Origin: Pseudomonas bohemica
GTDB lineage: Bacteria > Pseudomonadota > Gammaproteobacteria > Pseudomonadales > Pseudomonadaceae
Length of the DNA stretch: 63,029 nucleotides
Assembly (NCBI RefSeq): GCF_002934685.1
Contig: NZ_NKHL01000095.1
Span: 7,702-70,730, forward strand
Reading direction: 5' to 3'
Position 1 is the stretch's first letter. The number at the start of each line of letters is the position of its first letter. A model generated the notes under the pieces. It saw only the letters and a program-made list of their open reading frames with translations, ran no database searches and was not told where the DNA came from. Positions 9,528 to 16,926 of this stretch are shown here, piece after piece. The position numbers and the translations under genes were made by a program.

Positions 9528-9864
9528 GACAATCCTTATCGTCTGGAGCGTGAATCACCCTGGAATGACCGGAGAAGCCCGTAGCAATCGTTTGCGCAAA
9601 CAGACTTTCCGATCAGGACACCCGACCGACAGATAAACGGCAAATATCAGCTGCGGGAACTTGAGACGGTATGTCCGCCAAGCCGCACAGTAAATACTTC
9701 TGATTACTTAAAACGTTGTAGGAAAAGTACATATCGTTAGTAGGCAAATTCTCTGTGTTGCGAATTACGCATCTAACGATATTCATTTTCATTTATGAAT
9801 CACGCATATAACGACACGATCGCGATACCCGAAGGTACCGCGACCGTGAAGTCATATAGAGGAG
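9528..9864. promoter_or_regulatory. AT-rich intergenic region with a 10-bp inverted repeat, where P. aeruginosa carries mdpA-psdR
   Basis: These 337 bases separate binding-protein paralogs 2 and 3 and hold no credible gene. They contain the hairpin described at 9815-9848. They also contain a perfect spaced inverted repeat, ATATCGTTAG (9731-9740) and CTAACGATAT (9773-9782), 32 bases apart, in an A/T-rich context. That arrangement is compatible with a regulator site for the downstream binding-protein gene. In P. aeruginosa this gap holds the dipeptidase mdpA and the repressor psdR, both absent here. Confidence 0.55.
9815..9848 (-). other. 15-bp UUCG-capped hairpin after the second binding-protein gene
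   Basis: On the minus strand CACGGTCGCGGTACC, loop TTCG, then GGTATCGCGATCGTG gives an uninterrupted 15-pair stem (two G-U pairs) closed by the very stable C(UUCG)G tetraloop. It starts 16 bases after the stop codon. The following bases (TCGTTATATG) are not a terminator T run. A role in protecting the 3' end of the upstream message is the likeliest reading. Confidence 0.85.
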
Positions 9865-11493
9865 TTACTTACCGCTGACGCTCACGCCGTAGAACGAATT
9901 CAGACCGAATGGGCTGATCTTGAAGTCCTGAACTTCCTTACGCATTGGCTGGTAAACAGTCGAGTGCGCGATCGGAGTCATCGGAACGGCGTCCTTGAGC
10001 AAGTGCTGAGCCTGTTTGTACAGCTCGATGCGCTTGGCCTGGTCGGTAGTTTCCTTGGCTTCGTGGATCAGCTTGTCGAACGGCTTGTCACACCACTTGG
10101 CGAAGTTGTTGCCGTTGATTGCGTCGCAACCGAACAGGGTGCCCAGCCAGTTGTCCGGGTCACCGTTGTCACCGCTCCAGCCAATCAGCATCGCGCCGTT
10201 TTCACCGTTCTTGGCGCGCTTGATGTACTCGCCCCACTCGTAGGAAACGATCTTGGCGTTGATGCCGATCTTCTTCCAGTCGTTCTGAAGCATCTCGGCC
10301 ATCAGCTTGGCGTTAGGGTTGTACGGACGCTGAACCGGCATCGCCCACAGGGTGATTTCGGTGCCTTGCGCCACGCCTGCCTTTTTCAGCAGTTCCTTGG
10401 CTTTGGCGATGTCGTACGGTGCGTCCTTGATGGTGGTGTCATAAGACCACTGGGTCGGTGGCATGGCATTGACGGCCAGTTGGCCCGCGCCCTGATACAC
10501 CGCGTCGATGATGGCTTTCTTGTCGACAGCCATGTCCAGCGCCTGTCGCACTTCCAGCTTGGCCAATGGGTTGGGTTTGTTGTCGTCCTTGATCTTGTCC
10601 ATCGTGTTGTAGGCGATGTAACCCAGGTTGAAGCCCGCCTGATCGGGCATCTTCAGATTAGCGTCGGCCTTCAGCGGAGCAATGTCGGCTGGACGCGGGT
10701 AAGCAATGATCTGGCATTCGTTTTTCTTCAGCTTCTGTGCACGAACCGAAGCGTCAGTGGTGATGGCGAAAATCAGGTTGTCGACCTTGACGTCTTCAGG
10801 CTTCCAGTAGTCCTTGTTTGCGGTGAAACGGATGTTGGAGTCTTTCTGGTAACTCTTGAATACGAAAGGACCGGTGCCGATTGGCTTCTGGTTGATCTCC
10901 TCCGGCTTGCCTTGCTTGAGCAGCTGAGCTGCGTATTCAGCGGACTGAATGGACGCGAAGCTCATCGCCAGGTTCTGAATGAACGCAGCGTCGACTGTGC
11001 CCAAAGTCATCTTGACGGTGTGATCGTCAACCTTCTCGACCTTAGTGATGTTGGTGTCCATCGCCATGTCGGTGAAGTATGGGAATTCGGTCGGGTACGC
11101 CTTACGGTACGGATCGTCCTTGTTGATCATGCGGTTGAACGTGAACAGCACGTCGTCGGCATTGAAGGTACGAGTCGGTTTGAAGTACGGCGTGGTGTGG
11201 AACTTGACACCTTCACGCAGGTGGAAGGTATAGGTCAGGCCGTCCGGAGTGACGTCCCAGCTGGTAGCCAGACCTGGAATTACGGCGGTACCGCCACGTT
11301 CGAACTGGCTCAGACGGTTGAAAACAGTCTCGGCCGAAGCGTCGAAGTCGGTGCCGGTGGTGTATTGACCTGGGTCGAAACCAGCGGGGCTGCCTTCGGA
11401 GCAGAACACCAGGTTCGATGCTGCATGAGCGAAGGGAGCGCTGGCGATCAAACCTGCGCCGAGTAGAAACGGAATGACCGCTTTTTTGAGCAT
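9865..11493 (-). CDS. Periplasmic dipeptide-binding protein, paralog 2
   Basis: Family 5 solute-binding protein, 542 residues, positional counterpart of P. aeruginosa dppA2. The ATG at 11493 (MLKKAVIPFLLGAGLIASA, cleavage after AHA) gives a proper signal peptide and has TGAGG upstream; an in-frame ATG seven codons earlier is possible but less likely. Mature motifs are LVFCSEGSPAGFDPGQYTTG, KPIGTGPFVFKSYQKDS, KKNECQI and GWSGDNGDPDNWLG. It carries a short insertion (DKIKDDNKPNPLAKL) in the ligand-binding half compared with paralogs 1 and 3. Confidence 0.94.
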   Translation of the reverse strand: MLKKAVIPFLLGAGLIASAPFAHAASNLVFCSEGSPAGFDPGQYTTGTDFDASAETVFNRLSQFERGGTAVIPGLATSWDVTPDGLTYTFHLREGVKFHTTPYFKPTRTFNADDVLFTFNRMINKDDPYRKAYPTEFPYFTDMAMDTNITKVEKVDDHTVKMTLGTVDAAFIQNLAMSFASIQSAEYAAQLLKQGKPEEINQKPIGTGPFVFKSYQKDSNIRFTANKDYWKPEDVKVDNLIFAITTDASVRAQKLKKNECQIIAYPRPADIAPLKADANLKMPDQAGFNLGYIAYNTMDKIKDDNKPNPLAKLEVRQALDMAVDKKAIIDAVYQGAGQLAVNAMPPTQWSYDTTIKDAPYDIAKAKELLKKAGVAQGTEITLWAMPVQRPYNPNAKLMAEMLQNDWKKIGINAKIVSYEWGEYIKRAKNGENGAMLIGWSGDNGDPDNWLGTLFGCDAINGNNFAKWCDKPFDKLIHEAKETTDQAKRIELYKQAQHLLKDAVPMTPIAHSTVYQPMRKEVQDFKISPFGLNSFYGVSVSGK

Positions 11494-11705
11494 GGTGGCC
11501 TCAGTTGTTGTCATTTTTTGGTTGAGGGTACGACCTTGTGGGTCGGTCCCGCGGATACTTATGCAGGCGCCATACCCAAAGCAAGATGCTGGCGCCAATC
11601 AAGTGTCAAAGAGTGGCACGAACGTACACGAATGTCGCAAAAGTATAATTTCTGGCGCGGTTAAACGTTTGCGTGTCGCATATCGGTATCTTTGTTGCAC
11701 TTTTT

Positions 11706-11734
11706 GGGTGCGTTTGCGCGTGGCAAATGCACCC
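11706..11734 (-). other. Intercistronic hairpin after the first binding-protein gene
   Basis: GGGTGCGTTTG pairs with CAAATGCACCC (11 pairs, one wobble) around a 7-base loop, 43 bases after the stop at 11778. On the minus strand it is followed by A residues, so it is not an intrinsic terminator. The ~210 bases between it and the next start show no other clear signal. Confidence 0.7.
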
Positions 11735-11777
11735 GTTTGTATCGTAAGTGTTACTTCGATGTTGCTGGTTGATAGTG

Positions 11778-13376
11778 CTATTTGGCCACGCTCACCCCAT
11801 AAAAGGGCGTTAGACCGAATGGGCTGAGTTTGAAGTCCTGCACCTCCTTGCGCATGGGCTGAAACACTTTTGAGTTGGCGATCGGGGTGATGGGCACGTC
11901 GTTTTTCAGAATGTTCTGCGCCTGCTGGTACAGCTTGATCCGCTCGGCGCGGTTGCTGGTCAGCTTGGCCTGAGTCACCAGCTTGTCGTAGCTCGGGTTA
12001 CACCATTTCGCATAGTTGCTGCCCTTGACCGCCGCGCAGCTGTAGAGCACGCCGAGCCAGTTGTCGGGGTCACCGTTGTCACCTGTCCAGCCGTAGATCA
12101 TCACATCGTGCTCACCAGCCTTGGCGCGCTTGATGTACTCGCCCCATTCGTAGCTGACGATGTTGGCCTTGATGCCGATTTTCGCCCAGTCGGACTGAAT
12201 CATCTGCGCCGACATTCGTGCGTTCGGATTGGAGGCGCGTTGCACGGTCATGGCCCAGAGGTTGATCTGCGTGCCCGGCGCGACGCCGGCCTCCTTGAGC
12301 AGCTGTCTGGCTTTTTCGGGATCGTGGGGCGCGTCCTTGATGTTCGGGTCATAGCCCCATTGCGCAGGGGGCAGGGCGTTTTGCGCCAGCTGTCCGGCGC
12401 CTTGATAAACCGCTTTGATGATCGCGGGCTTGTCGATGGCCATGTCCAGCGCCTGACGTACCTTGAGCTGGTCCAGCGGCGCATGGGTCACGTTGTAGGC
12501 GAGAAAGCCCAGGTTGAAACCGGCCTGACTCAACACTTTCAGATTCGGGTCTTTCTCGGCTTGCGCGATGTCCTCCGGCCGTGGGTAGCCGCTGATCTGG
12601 CACTCGTTGGCCTTGAGTTTCTGCAGGCGCGTGGCCGCGTCGGTGTTGATCGAGAAGATCAGATTGTCGAGCTTCACATCCTCTGGCTTCCAGTAGTCCT
12701 TGTTGCCGACGAAACGGATCTGCGCGTCTTTCTGATAGCGCTTGAACACGAATGGGCCGGTGCCGATCGGCTTCTGGTTGATGTCTTCGGCTTTGCCTTC
12801 CTTGAGCAGTTTGGCGGCGTATTCCGCAGATTGGATCGAGGCGAAGCTCATGGCCAGGTTCTGGATGAACGCAGCATCGATGTTGTTCAGGTGGAACCTG
12901 ACAGTCTGCGGGTCGACCTTCTCCACCTGCTTGATGGTCTTGTTCATGTCCATGTCGGTGAAGTAGGGCGACTCGGACGGGTAGGCCTTGCGGAACGGAT
13001 CGTCGGCGTTGAGCAGGCGGTTGAAGGTGAACAGCACATCGTCAGCGTTGAGTTCGCGCGTCGGTTTGAAGTAATCGGTGGTATGGAATTTCACGCCCTG
13101 GCGCAGATGAAAGGTGTAGGTCAGACCATCGTCGGAAACGTCCCATTGCGTGGCCAACCCCGGTTCCACTTCAGTGCCGCCACGCTTGAATTGGGTCAGG
13201 CGGTTGAACACGGTTTCGGCCGAGGCATCGAACTCGGTGCCGCTGGTGTACTGACTCGGATCGAAGCCCGCGGGGCTCGCTTCGGAGCAGTACACCAACG
13301 TGCTGGCGGCCTGCACCGACGGCACACACAGCGCCATCGCTGCAGCCAGAAGCAAGGGGTTGAAGGTTTTCTCCAT
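11778..13376 (-). CDS. Periplasmic dipeptide-binding protein, paralog 1
   Basis: Family 5 solute-binding protein, 532 residues, first gene of the dipeptide uptake cluster and counterpart of P. aeruginosa dppA1. The start at ATG 13376 (MEKTFNPLLLAAAMALCVPS, cleavage after VQA) has GAGGTT just upstream; the longer frame adds eight unlikely residues. Mature motifs are LVYCSEASPAGFDPSQYTSG, KPIGTGPFVFKRYQKDA, KANECQI and GWTGDNGDPDNWLG. It follows the Het-C gene by 105 bases on the same strand, so its promoter must lie in that short gap, inside the Het-C gene, or further upstream. Confidence 0.94.
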   Translation of the reverse strand: MEKTFNPLLLAAAMALCVPSVQAASTLVYCSEASPAGFDPSQYTSGTEFDASAETVFNRLTQFKRGGTEVEPGLATQWDVSDDGLTYTFHLRQGVKFHTTDYFKPTRELNADDVLFTFNRLLNADDPFRKAYPSESPYFTDMDMNKTIKQVEKVDPQTVRFHLNNIDAAFIQNLAMSFASIQSAEYAAKLLKEGKAEDINQKPIGTGPFVFKRYQKDAQIRFVGNKDYWKPEDVKLDNLIFSINTDAATRLQKLKANECQISGYPRPEDIAQAEKDPNLKVLSQAGFNLGFLAYNVTHAPLDQLKVRQALDMAIDKPAIIKAVYQGAGQLAQNALPPAQWGYDPNIKDAPHDPEKARQLLKEAGVAPGTQINLWAMTVQRASNPNARMSAQMIQSDWAKIGIKANIVSYEWGEYIKRAKAGEHDVMIYGWTGDNGDPDNWLGVLYSCAAVKGSNYAKWCNPSYDKLVTQAKLTSNRAERIKLYQQAQNILKNDVPITPIANSKVFQPMRKEVQDFKLSPFGLTPFYGVSVAK

Positions 13377-13481
13377 GTGAACCTCATACAAGTGCGGCAT
13401 TCGTGCCTGAAAATCATCGAGTGATGACCGACAGCGCAGGATGCCGTACCGATGAGAGGGCGTACAAGAAGCCTCTCGGAT

Positions 13482-15644
13482 CTATTTAATGATGCGCAGT
13501 AACTGAAGAAGCGTTTTTATTGTGGTGCCTCCTGGTGACAAGGTGAACAGCGCCCAGAGTGGGGAGTCTTTGTCGAGAAATTCACCACGCATGAAGTTCA
13601 GGTAAGCGATGCTGTCTTTCCTCATTTGCTCCAGTGTGTTGCTTCCTGTCTCGGCCAACTGTTTGCGCAGTTCGAGCAGCTCGGTTGTCGAGCTGCTCCG
13701 CTGAACTTCCTGCGAATTTTCTGCTGCCCAGGTGGCCACCATTGCGTCCTGCCAGTCAGTGTCTTGAGGGTGCGCGAAGTACGATTTGGCGACGGCCACG
13801 GGGTCGGCCTCTACATCGCCAGCCCAGTAGGCCGCCATGGCATCGCCAACATGTCTGACGGCGTGGGCGGCCAGCGAAGCCGCCAGCAAATGCAAGGGGT
13901 GTTCGGCATGGTCCTTGGCCAGTTGCGAATGGGTTGGGTCGGTCGAGCCGTTGCCGTGCGGGTCTTGTCCGTAGCGGGTCTGCCAGTCGCCAACGTGGTT
14001 GCCGAACAGTGTGAGCACGTCCTTCATGACGACGGCGACGGCGTTACCCGGCACCGCCGCTGCGCCCTGCAGGTAAGCGGCGCAGCGTTGCAGAAATTCG
14101 GCGAAAGGCAGGCCGACCCAGGCATCGCGGGCGCTCAGGAATTCCTCGAACTTTTTTAGGTAGAGTGGGTTGTGATGTTCCTGCAGCAGAATCAGCAGCA
14201 GTTGCTCGCGGGGGCTGCGGTCACCCGGCTTCAGTGGCATGTAGGTGACATCGTCGGTCGAGAACAGAATCTTGCCCAGCGGGCCGAGTAGACTCCCCAG
14301 AACGTCCGTCGACCCGAACATCCCGGTCACCAGCGGCAGCCCGGCCTTGCAGTCGGCAGGAGAAGTCCAGGGCAGCACCTGGGAATAGCCGTTTTTGATC
14401 AGGGCCAGCTCCACGAAGTTGGAGTGGGCGAAAAAGTCTTCCAGTACATGCAGTGCTGAACCGAACGCCCGCAGGCCGCCAGGACTGAATGTTTTTTTGA
14501 GGGTCGTCTGCAATTCGCGCTCCATGAAATCCACGGAGCGCGCGATGTAGCGCTTCATCGATGTTTCGTAATCGACTTCCAGCAGCGGATCACCTTCCAG
14601 CACCTTCGGTTCGAAGTCCATGTCGCGCGTGGTGGGGTCCGGGGCATTCGAATCCGTGCTTTTCGGATTGTCGATGTGCTCGCTCGGACGGTAAACCCCG
14701 AGAATTTCGGGCGTCACGGTGAATAGCTCCGGAGCGCTTACACGCATGTCACCGAACCGCTTGATCGAGAGGATATCGACAATCTTGGTCAGTGCTTCAC
14801 GAGACAAGACGTCGGGGAAGTCTTTGGGCGTATCGGCGGCACGAACGATCTTGGGGTCTACTACCTGCGAATAGTCCCTCAACCAATTGCCGAAATAGAC
14901 CGCTTTACGTTCCTGTTCCGAAAAGCTGCTTCTGCTTAGAACTTCCTCGATCTCCATGTGGGTCATGTGGCCGTCGTCACCGTCACCCGCTTCGAAGGCT
15001 TCACGGTCGGCGTGGCCGTGATAATGCCCGGCGTTGTTCAGCCCCGCGTCGTAGCGCTTGATGATGGTTTTGTGCGCGCTTTCCCAATTTGCCGTGATGT
15101 TCAGCTCCGGCTCCTGCGGCAGATACTGCAAGGTTGCGATGCGGATATAGGTGCTGTCGAACTTGCCCAGCAACGCCATCCAATACGAAAAGCGTGCCCC
15201 TTCCTCGCCTGGCGCGTCCTCGGCCAGTGGTGTCGACTCGTCGTCAAGATAATCGCCGAAATCATGGCGCAGTACGTTGTCGATGTGATGGCCGAACTCA
15301 TGCAGAAGAATGTTCAGAAATTCGGCGATGCGAACATTGCGGACGACGTTTTCAATGACCGAAGAGTGGATACGAATCAGGCGTTCACGATTGTCGTAAT
15401 CGGCAAGATAGTCACTGTCTTCGATCAGGATGGCCGGGTTTTCGATATCACCCGCAATCAATCGCTCTTGTAACGCGCAATAGACGCGGTCGGGAATAGT
15501 CTCCCCAAAAATACGCGCCATGCTTTGAGTGAAGTCGACAGCCGAAAGACTCGTGGCGATCTGCGTCAGCAGATCCAGAGCGAAGGTGCTCTGCACCTCT
15601 TCTGGCAGGTTATAAGAGCGTGTTATCGCGGGTTGAAAAGCCAT
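13482..15644 (-). CDS. Het-C family protein with N-terminal HExxH metallopeptidase-like region
   Basis: A 720-residue protein. The C-terminal two thirds carry hallmarks of the Het-C family, named after a fungal heterokaryon incompatibility protein: FGNWLRDYSQVVDP near 252-264 and LHVLEDFFAHSNFVEL near 399-413. The latter holds an H-x3-D-x3-H pattern (H399, D403, H407) reminiscent of zinc phospholipase C and P1 nuclease sites. The N-terminal region has ILLHEFGHHIDNVL (HExxH, 115-119), typical of zinc peptidases, followed by an acidic stretch that could supply the third ligand. There is no signal peptide. Function in bacteria is not established. No obvious immunity partner is adjacent. Its position between genes that are neighbours in P. 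aeruginosa suggests insertion. Confidence 0.8.
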   Translation of the reverse strand: MAFQPAITRSYNLPEEVQSTFALDLLTQIATSLSAVDFTQSMARIFGETIPDRVYCALQERLIAGDIENPAILIEDSDYLADYDNRERLIRIHSSVIENVVRNVRIAEFLNILLHEFGHHIDNVLRHDFGDYLDDESTPLAEDAPGEEGARFSYWMALLGKFDSTYIRIATLQYLPQEPELNITANWESAHKTIIKRYDAGLNNAGHYHGHADREAFEAGDGDDGHMTHMEIEEVLSRSSFSEQERKAVYFGNWLRDYSQVVDPKIVRAADTPKDFPDVLSREALTKIVDILSIKRFGDMRVSAPELFTVTPEILGVYRPSEHIDNPKSTDSNAPDPTTRDMDFEPKVLEGDPLLEVDYETSMKRYIARSVDFMERELQTTLKKTFSPGGLRAFGSALHVLEDFFAHSNFVELALIKNGYSQVLPWTSPADCKAGLPLVTGMFGSTDVLGSLLGPLGKILFSTDDVTYMPLKPGDRSPREQLLLILLQEHHNPLYLKKFEEFLSARDAWVGLPFAEFLQRCAAYLQGAAAVPGNAVAVVMKDVLTLFGNHVGDWQTRYGQDPHGNGSTDPTHSQLAKDHAEHPLHLLAASLAAHAVRHVGDAMAAYWAGDVEADPVAVAKSYFAHPQDTDWQDAMVATWAAENSQEVQRSSSTTELLELRKQLAETGSNTLEQMRKDSIAYLNFMRGEFLDKDSPLWALFTLSPGGTTIKTLLQLLRIIK

Positions 15645-15814
15645 GATGGATTCTTCCTTGAATCATTGATAAGCCCTGGTCCGGCGTCGCCCATAAGCAG
15701 AAGCCTGAGCATGGCGACGCTCCAGATGCAGTGGTCGATGGGTGCTACGAGTGTCGATTCTATGCATTACGCAGGACGTGAATATCAGACACGGATTTGC
15801 TAGACGTAGGACTC

Positions 15815-15877
15815 GGTATCCAGTCAGGAAAGAAGGTGCGACGGGCGAGGTCAGGAAGGGGAGGCGGGGGGAGCGGG
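15815..15877 (-). terminator. C-rich, G-poor stretch, possible Rho-dependent terminator
   Basis: Read on the minus strand, directly after the SIMPL-gene hairpin, the transcript would be dominated by pyrimidines with few G residues (runs such as CCCCCCGCCTCCCCTTCC). That is the composition of Rho-loading sites. It would separate the SIMPL gene from the Het-C gene. This is inference from composition only. Confidence 0.4.
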
Positions 15878-15906
15878 CAGCGGCAGTCTCGGCTTGACTG
15901 CCGCTG
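15878..15906 (-). other. Hairpin after the SIMPL-domain gene
   Basis: CAGCGGCAGTC and GACTGCCGCTG form a perfect 11-bp stem with a 7-base loop, 7 bases after the stop codon. C-rich sequence rather than a T run follows it on the minus strand. Confidence 0.75.
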
Positions 15907-15913
15907 GCTTCGA

Positions 15914-16630
15914 TCAGGGAATGGCGACTTCGATCACGCCATCGGCGGTGACGCTGACCTGGCTAGTGCCAGCCTCGACTTCAGGCGTCGGTGCAGCATC
16001 GGCACGGGCGGCTTTCATCATCATGACCGGCGCACGCATATAAGGCTGCGGGTAGCCCGATGTGTTCAGGTTGAGGTTGACGAGTTTGTAGCCGCTGCCG
16101 CCAAGCGCATCGGTGACCAGTTGCGCGCGGGCCTTGAAGGCGGTGACGGCGTCTTTGAGCAGGGTGTCTTCGCTGGCCTTGCGTGCCGGGTTGGAGATGG
16201 AAAAGTCCATACCGCCCATTTTCATGTCACTGCCCAGCAGTTCGCCGGTCAGCTTCGACAGGGCTGCGAAATCGGGGCTTTCCAGACGCAGCTCGGCGCG
16301 CTCGCGCCAACCGGTGATCGTCTGACCCTTGTCGTCGTAGATCGGATAGCTGTTGCGGCTACCCTGACGAATGGTTACCTCCTTGACCTGGCGGGCTTCG
16401 CCGAGGGCCTTGTTCAGGGTTTCGGTGACCCCGGCGGCCAGTTTGGCGGGATCGGTATTCTGCGATTCGGTGTACACGGTGACCGTCATCAGGTCGCGCT
16501 GGACTTGCTGATTGACCTCGGCGCGCACGGAGACCTGATTGTAATGAACGTCTTCGGCCATGACGCAGGCGCTGGCAAGCGTAGCGGCGCCAAGGGTGAG
16601 CAATGTGGCAGTGGGGCGAAGGCTGAACAT
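15914..16630 (-). CDS. Periplasmic SIMPL-domain (DUF541) protein
   Basis: A 238-residue exported protein. The N-terminus (MFSLRPTATLLTLGAATLAS ... VMA-ED) is a signal peptide. The body matches the SIMPL/DUF541 family: VSVRAEVNQQVQRDLMTVTV at the start, the ITGWRERAELRLES strand in the middle and a C-terminal VSVTADGVIEVAIP strand. Relatives form ring-like or BP26-like assemblies and some affect oxidative stress resistance; the biochemical role is unknown. P. aeruginosa has a gene at this position between dppA1 and roxS. The adjacent divergent partner here is roxS. Confidence 0.88.
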   Translation of the reverse strand: MFSLRPTATLLTLGAATLASACVMAEDVHYNQVSVRAEVNQQVQRDLMTVTVYTESQNTDPAKLAAGVTETLNKALGEARQVKEVTIRQGSRNSYPIYDDKGQTITGWRERAELRLESPDFAALSKLTGELLGSDMKMGGMDFSISNPARKASEDTLLKDAVTAFKARAQLVTDALGGSGYKLVNLNLNTSGYPQPYMRAPVMMMKAARADAAPTPEVEAGTSQVSVTADGVIEVAIP

Positions 16631-16760
16631 GTAAAACTCCTTGTTGGCGAACCGTCCATGGTGGCTCCATGAGGCATGCCGGACGGATGCCCATCAGACT
16701 GTCATCCGGGGATCTTGTTCCTATCACGACTATGTCTGCCTCATCCGGCCCATGGCTGCA

Positions 16761-16820
16761 CGGTTTGTCGTCGGTGGCGTCGGTGAAATTGCTGCCGCCG
16801 GCAAGCCGGACTGCTACAAC
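16761..16820. repeat. Degenerate REP-like doublet in the roxS upstream region
   Basis: CGGTTTGTCGTCGGTGGCG faces CCGCCGGCAAGCCGGACTGC. The tail CGGCAAGCCGGACTGCTACAACG recurs with one change at 29443-29465, so both belong to one repeat family distinct from the GCGCTTGCCCGCG type elsewhere in the window. Confidence 0.6.
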
Positions 16821-16926
16821 GTTATGAGGCGATACCGCTGTGGCGCTTTGACGCACTTTGACGGAAAGCCGCGCCGCATTGGTTATACTCGCTCCGATCC
16901 GCCTGGAGCGCTCATCAGGAGAGCTC

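Noticed and set aside
13482..15644. Het-C gene as part of a secretion or toxin-immunity cassette
   Set aside because: No secretion adaptor, immunity-like small gene or repeat domain is found beside it; neighbours are transport and envelope genes.
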